Positions 38,527-50,003 are shown, numbered from the stretch's first letter. The stretch is 64,000 nucleotides of DNA from Deinococcus sp045062605 (GCF_045062605.1 NZ_JBJGDW010000016.1:1-64000), one strand, 5' to 3'. Numbers and translations are program-made. The notes: generated by a model from the letters alone, not told the origin.

Positions 38527-40004
38527 ACCGGCCATTTTGCGCCATGCGCGGGCAGCTCACCGACGCCTGAGTCAGTCAGGTTGAATGTCGCGCGATTGAA
38601 GTGGGTCACTGCGCCTCCAAGACTTTCGGTGAGGGTAGTGGGGCGGTCTGGCGTGCTGATCTCCAGACATTGCCGCAGCAGTGCCAGCCCCTCGGCGTCC
38701 AGCAGGGCCACCGGGTCACTGCTGGCCCGCAACCCGCCCACCACGTCCAGCATGGCAGCGATGGTGTGGCGCTCCGTGGCGCTGAGCAGGCTCAGTTCGC
38801 GGCGGCAGATCGTCACGTCCGGGTCCGGCTGATACCAGGAGTGCTGATACCAGCGTGACAGGGCCGTGTGCAGCGCGTTGCGGGCGCTGGGGCCGGTGGC
38901 GTCGCCCAGCCACACCCGGCGCGATTCCTCGTCCCACAGCGGGGCCACGTCCGGCCCGGTGCGCATGGCGTCCACGATGCCGATGCTGCCCGCCAGCGGT
39001 GCGCCGCAGCCCAGCAGGAAGGCGTCGTCGCCCGCGCCGTCACGCAAGGCTTGCAGGCCGTTGCGGTACGCCGCCGCCCGTCCCACCGACGGGTCATGCC
39101 GTACCCCTGGCAACGCCGCGCCGTACAGGAAGTCCAGCTTCAGATACGGGTAGCCCCAGCCGCGTGCGGTGGCGGCCAGATCGCGCAGCCACTCCAGCAC
39201 CTCGGGATGCGTAGTGTCCAGCGCGTGGTACGCCCCGCCCCAGTTGTAGCCTACGGCCAGCGGTCCCCCGTTCTCGCCGCGCAGCATCCAGTCGGGATGG
39301 TCCGCGAACAGTTGCGAGGTAGGCGACGCCAGAAAGGGGGCCAGCCACAGCCCCGCCGTGAACCTCAGCTCTTTTAACCCTGCCGGAAGGTCCCGCGCAT
39401 GGCCCCCAAAATGGTCCGAGGCGGTGAACCAGTCGCCCAGGTCGCTCTGAAAGCCGTCGTCCAGTTGGAACACGTCGAAGGGTAACTTGTGTTCACGGGC
39501 CAGCCGGGCATTGTCCAGCATGGCGTCCAGCGTCACGCCGCGGTAATAGCTGTACCAGCTACACCAGACCCGCTGGGGCGCGGGGGTACGGGCGTGCATG
39601 TTGCGTCCCAGCTCGGCGGCGCGGCTTTCCAGCGTGGCGATCACGTCGCCCGTTTCATCCCAGGTCAGTTCCACCTCTGGCCCTTCCACCGTGCCGGATA
39701 CGCGAACCCTGTTGCCCTCGGCCCGCGCTTCCCAGTGGATAAAACTGTTCGTGGCGTCCCGCGCCGCACCTACCCAGCCGCCGCCATCCGGGCGAACCAA
39801 CGCCAGCACGGTATGGCTGCGCCACACGCCCGCCTCGCCGCTGGGCAGGAAGGCCGGGTCATGGCCCTGCTCCTGCCGCCACTGCATCAGGGGGGTGGCC
39901 TGTACGTCGGTCAGCGGGCGCAGTTCGGCCTCGCTCCAGGATTGGTAGCCGCTGATCAGCACGCGCACGGTGGCCGGGTCAACGGCAAGCGTCCATTCAG
40001 ACAT
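38523..40004 (-). CDS. GH36-type alpha-galactosidase
   Basis: A 493-residue cytoplasmic enzyme (no signal peptide). The GH36 nucleophile is in YPYLKLDFLYGAALPG, and the acid/base Asp is probably in AMRTGPDVAPLW. RVWCSWYSYYRGVT and FDVFQLDDGFQSDLGDW are typical of the family. The start at 40004 overlaps the beta-galactosidase stop by 8 bases; an ATG at 40010 is also possible. It releases galactose from melibiose- or raffinose-type sugars. It is shorter than the usual 700-residue GH36 enzymes, so the beta-sandwich head is reduced. Confidence 0.9.
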
Positions 40005-42006
40005 GCCCATACTCCAAAACGGTAAAGCTGACTGCCTCCAGCGTTTGTCCGTTCCACTCCACCGCGTCCGGGTTCCAGTTCTGAAGCAGGACTTTCCCCG
40101 CCCGGCGGCTGAGGCGCACGCCATCAGGCAGAGGCGTCACGGTCACGTCCGCGCCCCTCAGCACTTCGGCCAGCACGGTGCCGACGAGCTTCTTGCTGTG
40201 TGCGCCGATCACGGTCACGTTGCCGTTGCGGATCACCGCGCTCTGGCCGTCCAGTGGGCCGCCCGAGTAGCTGTAAAGCGTTTCGGCGTCCTGCGTGCGG
40301 TAGCTCTCGGCCCAGGCGTGTGCTTCAAAATCGCCGCCGCCCCCGGTCACCTTCTGGGAGAGGGTGGGGCGCAGCGAATCGTATTGCAGTAGCTTCGCGC
40401 CCACCAGCTCCGACAGCGGGCCGAATTGCCCGTCTGCCCAGGTTTCGCCGCCCGGTGTGCGGAAGGCGGTGCGCGGGCCGCAGACCAGTTTCGCCCCGGC
40501 TTCCACCGCCGCCGTCCAGTGCGCTGCCCGCTCCTTGGAGACCAGCGTGATGGCAGGCGCAACCACCACCGCGTACCCGCTCAAATCGGCGTCGGCGTGA
40601 ATCACGTCCACATCCACGCCTAGGCCACGCAGCGCCATGTAATAGGTCAGCGTCTGCGTCCAGTAGCTCAGGGACGCGCTGTGCTTCTGCTCGTCGTAGA
40701 GCCACAGACTGTCGTAGTCGTGCAGCACGGCCACTTTCGTGGTGACCTCGCCCACCGGGAATTGCGTGATGTCCAGTTCGGCCACTTCCGTGAAGCCCCG
40801 GTCTGGCGTCTCGTCGTGCCGCAGCAGGCCAGAGTGCATGACCTCCTGCGCCATCGTGGCGGCCCGCCAGCGGAAGTAGCTGACGACATCCGCACCGTGC
40901 GCCCACGCCTGCGCCGTCCACAGTTGCACCGCACCGTCGGCGGGCAGCGGGTTAAAGGGTGCCCAGTTGACCTGTCCGCACTGCTGTTCCATGACCCAGG
41001 GGCCATTTGGTGTGCCTGCCCCGTCGCGTCCCAGCGCATTCTTTCCGCCCAGCAGACCCCGGTACAGATCATGGTTGAAGGCGATCAGGTCTGGCTGCCC
41101 GGTGCGCGCAAAGTGGGTCTTCACGTCCTCGCCGCTGCCGGGGGGGGCAAAGAATTCCAGCATCCCCAGCGGATAATTGTCCCAGGTCACGAAGTCCAGA
41201 CCCCTGGCCACCTCGTAGTGGTCAAAACCCGTCTCAAAGATCATAAAGTTGTGCGTAACGAAACGCCCCGGCGACAGCTCGCGCAGGATCGCCACCTGCT
41301 CGGCCTGAAACTCGGCGATCATGTCCGAGGCGAAGCGGTAAAAGTCCAGCACATGCGAGGGGTTCGGCTCGGCCACCGTCAGATTCGGCGGCTTGATCTG
41401 TACCCACTCGTTGTATTCCATGCTCCAGAACACATTGCCCCAGGCCACGTTCAACGCGTCTACCGTGCCGTATTTCTTTTCCAGCCAGACCGGGAACGCC
41501 TCGGCGCTGGCCCCACCGTAACTGCGGGCCGTGTTGTGGCAGCCGAATTCATTGTCGGTCTGCCAGCCCGCCACCGCTGGATGCTCGCCGTAGCGCTCGG
41601 CCATCGCCCGCGTGATGCGCCGGGAATGCTCGCGGTAGATGGGACTGGCGAAGTCGTACTGCCGCCTAGCGCCGAACTCGCGCACGCGGCCCTGCGCGTC
41701 AATCGGCAAGATTTCGGGGTGGGCGCGGATCAACCAGGCGGGCGGCGTGGGCGTGGGCGTACACAGCACCACGCGCATTCCTTCTGCGTGGTAGGCGTCA
41801 ATGGCCGTGTCCAGCCACTCCCAGTCGTATTCACCGGGGCGCGGCTCCATGCGGCTCCAGGCGAACTCGGCGAGGCGAACGAAGGTCAGCCCCAGTTCTT
41901 TTTGCTGCCGCGCATAGGGAAACCAGCGGTCTGGCGGCACATGCTCCGGGTAATCGCAAGAGCCGAGTTGAAGGTGTGGTGCGGAGACGGATTTTGGCTG
42001 GGTCAT
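39997..42006 (-). CDS. GH42 beta-galactosidase
   Basis: A 669-residue enzyme without a signal peptide. GH42 features are YPEHVPPDRWFPYARQ at the start, the acid/base Glu in GWQTDNEFGCHNT, and the nucleophile Glu in WVMEQQCGQVNW. The trimerisation-type domain (about 400-600) and C-terminal beta domain follow. It splits lactose or galacto-oligosaccharides imported by the neighbouring ABC transporter. Confidence 0.95.
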   Translation of the reverse strand: MTQPKSVSAPHLQLGSCDYPEHVPPDRWFPYARQQKELGLTFVRLAEFAWSRMEPRPGEYDWEWLDTAIDAYHAEGMRVVLCTPTPTPPAWLIRAHPEILPIDAQGRVREFGARRQYDFASPIYREHSRRITRAMAERYGEHPAVAGWQTDNEFGCHNTARSYGGASAEAFPVWLEKKYGTVDALNVAWGNVFWSMEYNEWVQIKPPNLTVAEPNPSHVLDFYRFASDMIAEFQAEQVAILRELSPGRFVTHNFMIFETGFDHYEVARGLDFVTWDNYPLGMLEFFAPPGSGEDVKTHFARTGQPDLIAFNHDLYRGLLGGKNALGRDGAGTPNGPWVMEQQCGQVNWAPFNPLPADGAVQLWTAQAWAHGADVVSYFRWRAATMAQEVMHSGLLRHDETPDRGFTEVAELDITQFPVGEVTTKVAVLHDYDSLWLYDEQKHSASLSYWTQTLTYYMALRGLGVDVDVIHADADLSGYAVVVAPAITLVSKERAAHWTAAVEAGAKLVCGPRTAFRTPGGETWADGQFGPLSELVGAKLLQYDSLRPTLSQKVTGGGGDFEAHAWAESYRTQDAETLYSYSGGPLDGQSAVIRNGNVTVIGAHSKKLVGTVLAEVLRGADVTVTPLPDGVRLSRRAGKVLLQNWNPDAVEWNGQTLEAVSFTVLEYGHV

Positions 42007-42318
42007 GGGGGTGTCCTGGGGAGGGGAGAAGGAGGTCTATGAGTCTGAGGGTCTGAGGGCTACAAAACGGGGAGGAACTGAAAGCCAAGAGGTCTTGCTT
42101 CCATAAGTACGCACAAACGCCAATTCAGTGGCGACCGAAGGCCGTCGGGCGCGCAGCGGACGGGCCGCATTCAGCGTGACGGAGCAGGGCATCAGACCCG
42201 AATGTCGCCGCCCACTTCCGCCCAGAACGCCTCTAAACTCCTGCTCAGTGCAACGCTAGCTCCCTGCCCTCTGGGGTAGGGGGCTGGGGGGCGCGGCAAA
42301 TTGCTCAAACCAAGGCAA
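42007..42318. other. 312-bp non-coding region with a terminator-like hairpin
   Basis: The part near 42319 holds a 12-bp stem, AGCTCCCTGCCC with GGGTAGGGGGCT (42258-42285, G-T pairs included), 34 bases past the permease stop, a likely 3' end for the transporter transcript. The rest (42120-42230) is a GC-rich stretch with ATTCAG repeated at about 42123 and 42170, and no open frame of note. I see no clear promoter for the beta-galactosidase gene, though GGAGG-like ribosome sites lie just before its ATG. Confidence 0.5.
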
Positions 42319-43229
42319 TCAGCCTTTCGTTGCCCCAGAAGTCAACCCGCCCTGCCAGTAGCGTCCCAGGCTCAGGAAGGCGATGATCAGCGGCAGAATG
42401 CTGACCAGCGCGCCCAGCACGATCACGGTGTAAATCGGGTCTTGCCCGCTGCTCACGCTGGTCTGGTTCCAGACCGAAAGCCCCAGCGTCAGCGGAAAGA
42501 GGGTGTCCTTGTTGACCACCACCAGTGGCAGAAAGAAGTTGTTCCACGCGCCCACGAACGAGAACAGCGCCACCGTGACCAGTCCGCCGCGCACGAGGGG
42601 CAGCCCCAGTTGCCAGAAAATCTTGCTCTCGGACGCACCGTCGATGCGGGCGGCTTCCATCAGATCGGTGGGGAACCCAGCGTCCCAGAACAGCCGCATC
42701 AGGTACAGGCCGAAGGGGTTGACCAGACTGGGCAAAATGACCGCCCAGTAGGTGTTGATCAGCCCGATCTTCTGCATCAGCAAAAAGATGGGCAGGGCCA
42801 GCGCGGTACTGGGCACCATGATCGTCGCCAGAATGGTGTTGAACATGGGACCACTGCCCCGGAACCGGAACTTGGAAAAGGCGTACCCGCCCATCGCCGC
42901 GAACAGGGCGCTGCCAATCGCAGAAGCCGTGGCGTAGAGGACGGAGTTGACCAGCCAGCGCAGGAAAATGCCGTTGTCGCGTGTAAATAGAATTTGAACG
43001 TTCTCCGCGAAGTTGCTCGGTGAGGTGAACCACAGCCCGAAGGTGGAATACAGTTGCCCGTTGCTCTTGGTCATGGTGGTCAGCACCCACCACAGCGGCA
43101 GTAGTGAGTAGATGCAGAACAGCGACAACGCCGCCCATTGCAGCGGTGAGAAGCCCTGGCGGGGCGGCTTGTACGGGCGCTGTGCCTGGGCGGTCTTGAC
43201 GGTTTCGAGTTGATCCAGATTGCCAACGG

Positions 43230-43233
<4 letters not shown>
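42319..43233 (-). CDS. Sugar ABC transporter permease (MalG type)
   Basis: A 304-residue inner-membrane protein with six helices. The EAA loop is ARIDGASESKIFWQLGLPLV. The N-terminal helix is LSLFCIYSLLPLWWVLTTM. It overlaps the partner permease by 4 bp. Together with the MalF-type partner it forms the sugar channel. Confidence 0.94.
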
Positions 43234-44099
<866 letters not shown>

Positions 44100-44136
44100 C
44101 TCCTTGATAGAAGCTCAACAACTCTTGAAACGGTGA

Positions 44137-44165
44137 GAGAGGGGTGCAATGTTTGCGCCCCTCTC
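44137..44165 (-). terminator. Stem-loop between sugar-binding protein and permease genes
   Basis: GAGAGGGGTGC pairs with GCGCCCCTCTC (11 bp, one G-T) around a 7-base loop. There is no T-run on the minus strand. Such hairpins often protect the upstream binding-protein mRNA so that it is made in excess of the permeases. Confidence 0.6.
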
Positions 44166-44224
44166 CCTCTTTCATGCCTGACCGCTCGTGCGCTGGCCGA
44201 ACGCCCAGGCCGGTCTAACCTGCT

Positions 44225-45535
44225 CTATTTGACCGTGAAGCCGTTCTGCTTGGCGTAGGCCAGCGACTCGGCCTGCCAGGCGTCCAGCGCCTGATCGGGG
44301 GTGAGCTGGCCCTTGAGCATCTTGTCGATCTGCTTGGTGTAGTTGTCGTTGACGAAGGGGAACCACGGTGCCCACTCGAAGTTCGCGTTTACGCCGCGCG
44401 AAGCCTGCGCGTACACGGCGCTGATGTTCTGGCCCCCGAAGAACTTGCTGGGATTCTTGCTGGTCACGGCCAGGGCGGGCAGGGCTAGGCCCGCGTCGCT
44501 GGCGGGGAACAGGCCGCCGTTGTTCCAGTCGGCGGTGATGGCCGTGGAGGACAGGTTGAGCCACAGCGCGAACAGCGTGGCCGCCTCCGGGTTCTTGCTC
44601 TGGGTGGTGACCACATTGCTGCTGCCGCCCCAGTTGCCGCTCTTGATGGTGCCGCCCGCCGTCCACTGCGGCAGCGGGGCCGCACGCCACATGCCCGCCG
44701 ACTTGGTGCCCAGGCTGCCCGCGTAGCCGCCCGGCCCCCAGGCCGCTTCCATGTTGGTGGCCAGTTTGCCCGCGCCCGCCGCGTTCCAGTAGTCGGCGCT
44801 GAAACCCGCCAGCGTGCTGACCTCGCCGCGCCGGATCATGCCGTTCCAGTAGTTCAGCACCTTTTTGGCGCTGGCGTTGTTCAGGTTCTGGATCCAGCCG
44901 TCCCCGTCGCGCTTGAAAAACTGCCCGCCGTCGGCCCAGGCCAGGGCCATGAACCACGGCGCGAAGGTGGAGTAGAAGTTGCCGAACTTGACCGTGCCCT
45001 TGCTCTTGGTCTTGACCGTGGCGGCGGCCTTGGCGTACTCGTCCCAGGTCTTGGGCACAGCCACGCCGTACTTTTTGAGGATGTCGTTGCGGTAGACCAT
45101 CGCAAAAGGGCCGGTGTCCTGCGGAATGGCATAGACGGCCTTGCCGTCGGGGCTGACCTGGCCCCAGGTCCACGGCACGAAGTACTCCTCGTAATCGCCC
45201 GCGCCGTACTTGCTCAGGTCGGCCAGACCGCCGGTATCGGCGAAGGCGGGCAGGAAGCCGTATTCCACCTGTGCCACGTCGGGCGCGCCTGCACCTGCCT
45301 TGATGGCGGTCTGGAGCTTGGTATAGGTGGCCGGGCCGCCCCCCAGGTTCAGAATCTTGATCTTGATGTTGGGGTACGCCTTTTCGAAGGATGCCACGGT
45401 TTTATCCAGCCCCGGAACCCATGACCAGACTTCCAGCGTAACCTTGCCGCTTGGGCCTTTGGGGAAGGCGGGATCGGCGGCCAGGGCAGAACCGGCGAGC
45501 AGCAGGGCGGACAGAGACAGTACGAGTTTCTTCAT
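44225..45535 (-). CDS. Sugar-binding protein of an ABC transporter
   Basis: A 436-residue exported extracellular solute-binding protein (family 1). The signal peptide MKKLVLSLSALLLAGSALAA is followed by DPAFPKGPSGKVTLEVWSW. Typical elements are FEKAYPNIKIKILNLGG, WDEYAKAAATVKTKSKG and KNPEAATLFALWLNLS. No lipobox. GGAGG precedes the ATG. Context suggests galactosides as ligand. The cognate ATPase is not encoded nearby, so a shared MsmK-type ATPase elsewhere is likely. Confidence 0.93.
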   Translation of the reverse strand: MKKLVLSLSALLLAGSALAADPAFPKGPSGKVTLEVWSWVPGLDKTVASFEKAYPNIKIKILNLGGGPATYTKLQTAIKAGAGAPDVAQVEYGFLPAFADTGGLADLSKYGAGDYEEYFVPWTWGQVSPDGKAVYAIPQDTGPFAMVYRNDILKKYGVAVPKTWDEYAKAAATVKTKSKGTVKFGNFYSTFAPWFMALAWADGGQFFKRDGDGWIQNLNNASAKKVLNYWNGMIRRGEVSTLAGFSADYWNAAGAGKLATNMEAAWGPGGYAGSLGTKSAGMWRAAPLPQWTAGGTIKSGNWGGSSNVVTTQSKNPEAATLFALWLNLSSTAITADWNNGGLFPASDAGLALPALAVTSKNPSKFFGGQNISAVYAQASRGVNANFEWAPWFPFVNDNYTKQIDKMLKGQLTPDQALDAWQAESLAYAKQNGFTVK

Positions 45536-45585
45536 TGAAACCTCCGGTTGAGGGGTAGATGTTGAATTAAGTTTGGAAGGAGAGT

Positions 45586-46359
45586 TTAAACGATTTGAAG
45601 ACCGGCAATACAGCTCACCAGGTCGGCGGGCGGTCCAGTGCCGTGCCTGTCGGTGATCAGGGTGTGTATGGCCCCCACGGCAGACACCTGCGCCTGACTG
45701 ATCTGGCCCAGTTTGCTGTGATCGGCCACCACCACGACCTCGCGCGACTGGTGAACCATGATCCGCTTGATCTCGGCTTCCTCGTGGTTGGCGTTGGTCA
45801 CGCCCGCCGTGGCACTTACCCCGTTGCAGCCCAGAAACAGCCGGTCCGCGTGGATGCGTCCCAGCACCTCCAAGGCGTAGGGGCTGACCAGCGAGTGTTG
45901 CAGGGGGCGCAGGGTGCCGCCAGTCACGATGACCCGCACGTTGGGCAGCCGCTCCAGCTCCAGGGCAATGTTCAGCCCGTTGGTAATGATGGTCACGCCG
46001 CGCAGGGTGGGCGACAGGGCGCGGGCAACCTCGGTGGTGGTGCTGCCCACGTCCAGAAACACCGTTTCACCGTTCTGGACCAGGCCCGCCGCCGCCCGCC
46101 CGATGCGCCGTTTGGCCGCCGAGTGCCTGCGACTGGTTTCTTCCAGAGAGGTCTCGCCCGGTAGAAACGGACGCTCAAGCTCCAGGGGCAGCCGCGCCCC
46201 GCCACGCGTGCGCCGCAGTTGTCCGGAAGCTGACAGCGCCTTCAGGTCACTGCGAACCGTGACTTCCGAAACCCCCAGAAGTTTTGAAAGATCTGACGCG
46301 GAAACTTCACCATTTTGCTGTGCCAGTGATAGAATCTCGCCTCTGCGGGCCTGAATCAA
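45586..46359 (-). CDS. DeoR-family sugar-operon regulator
   Basis: A 257-residue repressor. The N-terminal HTH includes ASDLSKLLGVSEVTVRSDLK, and the sugar-phosphate-binding domain has VFLDVGSTTTEVARAL, VTGGTLRPLQHSLVSP and DHSKLGQISQAQV. The TTG at 46359 is preferred because GGAGG lies 5 bases upstream; the GTG at 46365 overlaps the ribosome site. It lies upstream of the transporter in the same orientation. The inducer is probably a phosphorylated galactose derivative. Confidence 0.92.
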   Translation of the reverse strand: MIQARRGEILSLAQQNGEVSASDLSKLLGVSEVTVRSDLKALSASGQLRRTRGGARLPLELERPFLPGETSLEETSRRHSAAKRRIGRAAAGLVQNGETVFLDVGSTTTEVARALSPTLRGVTIITNGLNIALELERLPNVRVIVTGGTLRPLQHSLVSPYALEVLGRIHADRLFLGCNGVSATAGVTNANHEEAEIKRIMVHQSREVVVVADHSKLGQISQAQVSAVGAIHTLITDRHGTGPPADLVSCIAGLQIV

Positions 46360-46397
46360 ATTCACCTCCTTCGATATTCAATTTTCGTTGCTTTCGG

Positions 46398-46426
46398 AGT
46401 TTACGGTATAGATACCCACAGGTCAA
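46398..46426 (-). promoter_or_regulatory. Promoter of the DeoR gene with palindrome in the spacer
   Basis: TTGACC (46426-46421) and TAAACT (46403-46398) are 17 bases apart on the minus strand. The spacer contains GGTATCTATACC (46416-46405), a 5+5 inverted repeat. A repressor bound there would block the promoter, so autoregulation is plausible. Confidence 0.65.
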
Positions 46427-46564
46427 GAGTGCAAAGTGGCTCTATTCCGAGTTCTGTTCTGCTGCTACCCATCGTTGACGCAGCGCTGTGTGCCAGCCCA
46501 GCAATTCGCCCCCAGACCACGCGAGCGGCTGGGGGCAAGAAGTGCGGGGTTGGGAGGTCCAGAC

Positions 46565-46906
<342 letters not shown>

Positions 46907-47110
46907 GGCACGCAGATTAAAGCCTGTCCCTTGGGGTTCCCCCAATCTCTGAAGTGACGGTAAATTCCATGCGGGCCGGAAAGTGTGCAGTACATGCCAT
47001 AAGAGGCCAGACGATGCCGTGTAGGAGCATCCACACGTTCTGTATGGGAAAAATGAGATGATTTCTGGGATCGCACAGCCAGCAGGGCGCGCCTGCTAGC
47101 CTGGGCAGCC

Positions 47111-47704
47111 GTGAACCCGGCCCCAGCTCCAGCCCCTCTCAGTCCCTGGCAGCGGGCCTGGCGCACCTGGATTCTGGGCGCGCTGCTGCCGGTTTATCTG
47201 CTGACCACCTTCGTGGGCACGCTGGCGCGGGTGGACGGCGACTCGATGCAGGAAACGCTGGCCACCGGGGACGTGCTGCTGCTGCTGAAATATCCGCGCT
47301 GGCTGCGTGCCTGGGGGCTGCCCACCGCTTATCCCCGGCGCGGCGATCTGCTGATCTTCAAGGCCCCGGCGGACAGTCCGTACAGCTATGAGACCGTCTG
47401 GGGCGTCCGCCACCGCCCGTACAACGTCAAGCGGGCGCTGGCGCTGGCGGGAGACACGGTGGCCATTCAGGACGGGCAGGTCATCGTGAACGGCAAACCG
47501 CTGGCCGAAAGCTACGCCAGCGAGGGCTTTTTGCGCGACCAGCCCGCACTGACGTTGCCGCCGGGCAAGGTCTGGGTGATGGGCGACAACCGCCGCCTGG
47601 GGTCCAGTCTGGACAGCCGCGTGTACGGCCCGGTGGACCTGCGCGACGTGGCCGGACCCGCCGATCTGCGCCTGTGGCCCCGCCCAGGGTTGATCCGGCG
47701 CTGA
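47111..47704 (+). CDS. lepB: Signal peptidase I (LepB)
   Basis: A 197-residue S26 peptidase starting at GTG. One transmembrane helix (WILGALLPVYLLTTFVGTLA) leads to the catalytic Ser in VDGDSMQETL; the catalytic Lys is in YNVKRALALAGD; box E is VWVMGDNRRLGSSLDSR. It removes signal peptides at the outer face of the membrane. A TAGCCT -10-like box lies 8 bases before the GTG. Confidence 0.95.
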   Translation: MNPAPAPAPLSPWQRAWRTWILGALLPVYLLTTFVGTLARVDGDSMQETLATGDVLLLLKYPRWLRAWGLPTAYPRRGDLLIFKAPADSPYSYETVWGVRHRPYNVKRALALAGDTVAIQDGQVIVNGKPLAESYASEGFLRDQPALTLPPGKVWVMGDNRRLGSSLDSRVYGPVDLRDVAGPADLRLWPRPGLIRR

Positions 47705-47778
47705 CAGTCCTCTGCGCTGACGGTCCCCTGATGACGCGGCGGGGCAAGTCCTCACCCTGGGTTGCTACCGTCCTTTCT

Positions 47779-48315
47779 ATGAATGCTTCCTCTTTTCTTG
47801 CCGCCGCCGCGCTGACCCTGGGCACTGCCAGTCTGGGTCCCATCAGTCTGGGCACGGCGGGCGCACAGACGCTGGTGCCGTTCAGCGATCCCAAATTGCC
47901 CTTCAAGGTCAGTTTGCCGCAGGGCTGGCTGGGCGCGGATTTTGCCGACGGCACCTCCGGCGTCAGTCTGGTGTCGGCCAAGGCCCCGCCCGCCACGCTG
48001 ATCCGCCTGCTGTTCATGTCCAAAGAGGGCAAAGCCGTGGACCTGAACACCGAATTCGGCAAGTTCGAGACGGGCCTCAAGTCCAGCGGCGTGACCATCA
48101 AGCAACTGTCCAGCAAGGACGCCCGTTACGGCGGCGTGGGCGGCACCGAGCGCGAATACAGCGTGACCCACCCGCAGGGCCAGCTCCGCATTCGCGTGTG
48201 GTACGGCAACGGCGCGCGGAATCTGTACTCCTTCCAGCTCACCGACTCGCCTGAGCGGTATGCGGCAGCCAACGCGCTGTTTACCAAGGTCCTGGCGACG
48301 CTGCGTTTTCAGTAA
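47779..48315 (+). CDS. Exported protein of unknown function
   Basis: A 178-residue protein with a signal peptide MNASSFLAAAALTLGTASLG and probable cleavage after AGAQ. The mature part (LPFKVSLPQGWLGADFADGT to KVLATLRF) resembles the lipoprotein LpqN/DUF1795-like fold, where a hydrophobic groove binds a ligand or protein. It is 75 bp after lepB. Confidence 0.75.
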   Translation: MNASSFLAAAALTLGTASLGPISLGTAGAQTLVPFSDPKLPFKVSLPQGWLGADFADGTSGVSLVSAKAPPATLIRLLFMSKEGKAVDLNTEFGKFETGLKSSGVTIKQLSSKDARYGGVGGTEREYSVTHPQGQLRIRVWYGNGARNLYSFQLTDSPERYAAANALFTKVLATLRFQ

Positions 48316-48349
48316 GGGTTTTCATTCAGCAGGGCCGGGTCAAACCGCC

Positions 48350-48397
48350 GAACGGTCCAGCCGCAAAGGGACGATTTTCCCGGCGGTTGGACCGTTC
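48350..48397. terminator. Strong bidirectional terminator
   Basis: GAACGGTCCAGCCGC (48350-48364) pairs with GCGGTTGGACCGTTC (48383-48397), a 15-bp stem with one G-T. It overlaps the ABC-F stop codon and separates it from the convergent exported-protein gene. Confidence 0.75.
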
Positions 48398-50003
48398 AAT
48401 CTGCCTCCACCACTCTGCCGCCGTCCACCACCCACACCCGCGTCGCCACCCGCCCGATCAGTGCCCGGTCATGGCTGGCCAGCAGGACGGTGCCGGGAAA
48501 CCCCAGCAGCAGCCTCTCCAGCGCCTCGATGGCGCGGATGTCCAGATGGTTCGTCGGCTCGTCCAGCACCAGCACCTGTGCCCGTGTGACGCTCAGGCGC
48601 GCGAGGCTGAGGCGGGTGCGCTGGCCGCCGGACAGACCAGACAGGGGAAAGGTAGGGCCACCGGGCAGATCCAGCCCCGCCGCAACCTCGTGAAGCTGAT
48701 GCGGCGTGAGGTCCGGGTTGGTGTCCAGCAGGGCGTCACCCACGGTCTCCAGCCTGGACAGTTCCTCACCATGCTGGCCCGCCGCGTACACCGTCAGGCC
48801 CGCCCCCCAGCGAATCTCTCCTGTATGTGGCAGCGTGCCCAAGAGTGCGCCCAGCAGCGTGCTTTTGCCGCCGCCGTTCGGCCCGCTCAGGGCGATGCGT
48901 TCTCCGCGCCGCACATCCAGATTCACGTCGTTCAGAATCTCGTTCTCACCGCGCCAGACCCCTAAATCCCGAACGGTCAGCACTTCGGAGGGGCCGTGCG
49001 GAGCCGGGGGTAAATCTAGGCGCACGGTGCGGCGGTCCTGAAAGGGCTTGGCGGTGGCGATGGCGTCCAGACGATCTATCTGTTTTTGCATGGCCTTCGC
49101 CCTGGCCGAGAAAATCTGCTGGCCCCGCTCTGCTTTGTGGGTGGACCGGAACTTGTCGCCGTCCTTTGCGCGCCGCCGATTTTCCTCCACGCCGCTCTTG
49201 CTGGCCTGCCGTCGCTGCTCCTCCTCCAGCGCCGCCCGTTTGCGTTTGAACGCCGTGTAATCGCGCTCCTGGGCCTCGCGCAACGCCGCCTTGAGGTCCA
49301 TCGCTGCCGTGTAATCGCCGGGATACACGATCAGGACGCCGCGTTCCAGTTCTGCCGTGCGCCGCGCCACCGCGTCCAGAAAGGCGCGGTCATGGCTCGC
49401 CAGCACAAAGGCCGCATCCGAGGCCCGAATCCACCCTTCCAGCCACGCCGCGCCGTCTGCGTCCAGATGGTTGGTGGGTTCGTCCAGCAGATACACGTCG
49501 GCAGGGGAGAGCAGCAGCCGCGCCAGCATCACGCGGCGGGTCTGGCCGCCTGACAACTGGGTGCTGTCCAGCGCGGAATCCAGCCCGAGGCCGTCCAGCA
49601 CGCTCGCCGCCCTCGCCTCAAAATCGTAGCCGCCTGCCAGTCGGTACGCTTCCTCGGCTTCCGCGAAGGTATTCAGGCCAGCTTCGTCGGCGTTGTCTAA
49701 TGCGGCGGAGGCCAGCTCGAACACCTGCTGCGCCCGTCGCAATTCCGGCGGGGTCACGGCGTCCAGCAGCGTCCCTGCCTCCGTCCAGGTGTGCTGGGTC
49801 AGCAGGGCCAGCCTGCCCATTCGCGTCACTGTCCCCGCATCTGGTGTGTCCAGCCCCGCCAGCACGCGCAGCAGCGTGCTCTTGCCGCTGCCGTTTTCTC
49901 CGATCAGGGCGAGGCGTTCGCCCGCTCCGATCTCTACATTCACACCTTCAAAAACCGTCTCGTCGCCGTAAATCCGGGCGACTTCCGTGGCACGCAACAG
50001 CAT
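48396..50003 (-). CDS. ABC-F ATPase
   Basis: A 535-residue protein with two fused ATPase domains and no membrane segments. Walker A motifs are LIGENGSGKSTLLRV and LSGPNGGGKSTLLGA; signatures LSGGQTRRVMLARL and LSGGQRTRLSLARL. The linker (about 250-310) is charged and helical. ABC-F proteins act on ribosomes, in translation or antibiotic protection. Subfamily not assigned. Confidence 0.93.
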   Translation of the reverse strand: MLLRATEVARIYGDETVFEGVNVEIGAGERLALIGENGSGKSTLLRVLAGLDTPDAGTVTRMGRLALLTQHTWTEAGTLLDAVTPPELRRAQQVFELASAALDNADEAGLNTFAEAEEAYRLAGGYDFEARAASVLDGLGLDSALDSTQLSGGQTRRVMLARLLLSPADVYLLDEPTNHLDADGAAWLEGWIRASDAAFVLASHDRAFLDAVARRTAELERGVLIVYPGDYTAAMDLKAALREAQERDYTAFKRKRAALEEEQRRQASKSGVEENRRRAKDGDKFRSTHKAERGQQIFSARAKAMQKQIDRLDAIATAKPFQDRRTVRLDLPPAPHGPSEVLTVRDLGVWRGENEILNDVNLDVRRGERIALSGPNGGGKSTLLGALLGTLPHTGEIRWGAGLTVYAAGQHGEELSRLETVGDALLDTNPDLTPHQLHEVAAGLDLPGGPTFPLSGLSGGQRTRLSLARLSVTRAQVLVLDEPTNHLDIRAIEALERLLLGFPGTVLLASHDRALIGRVATRVWVVDGGRVVEAD

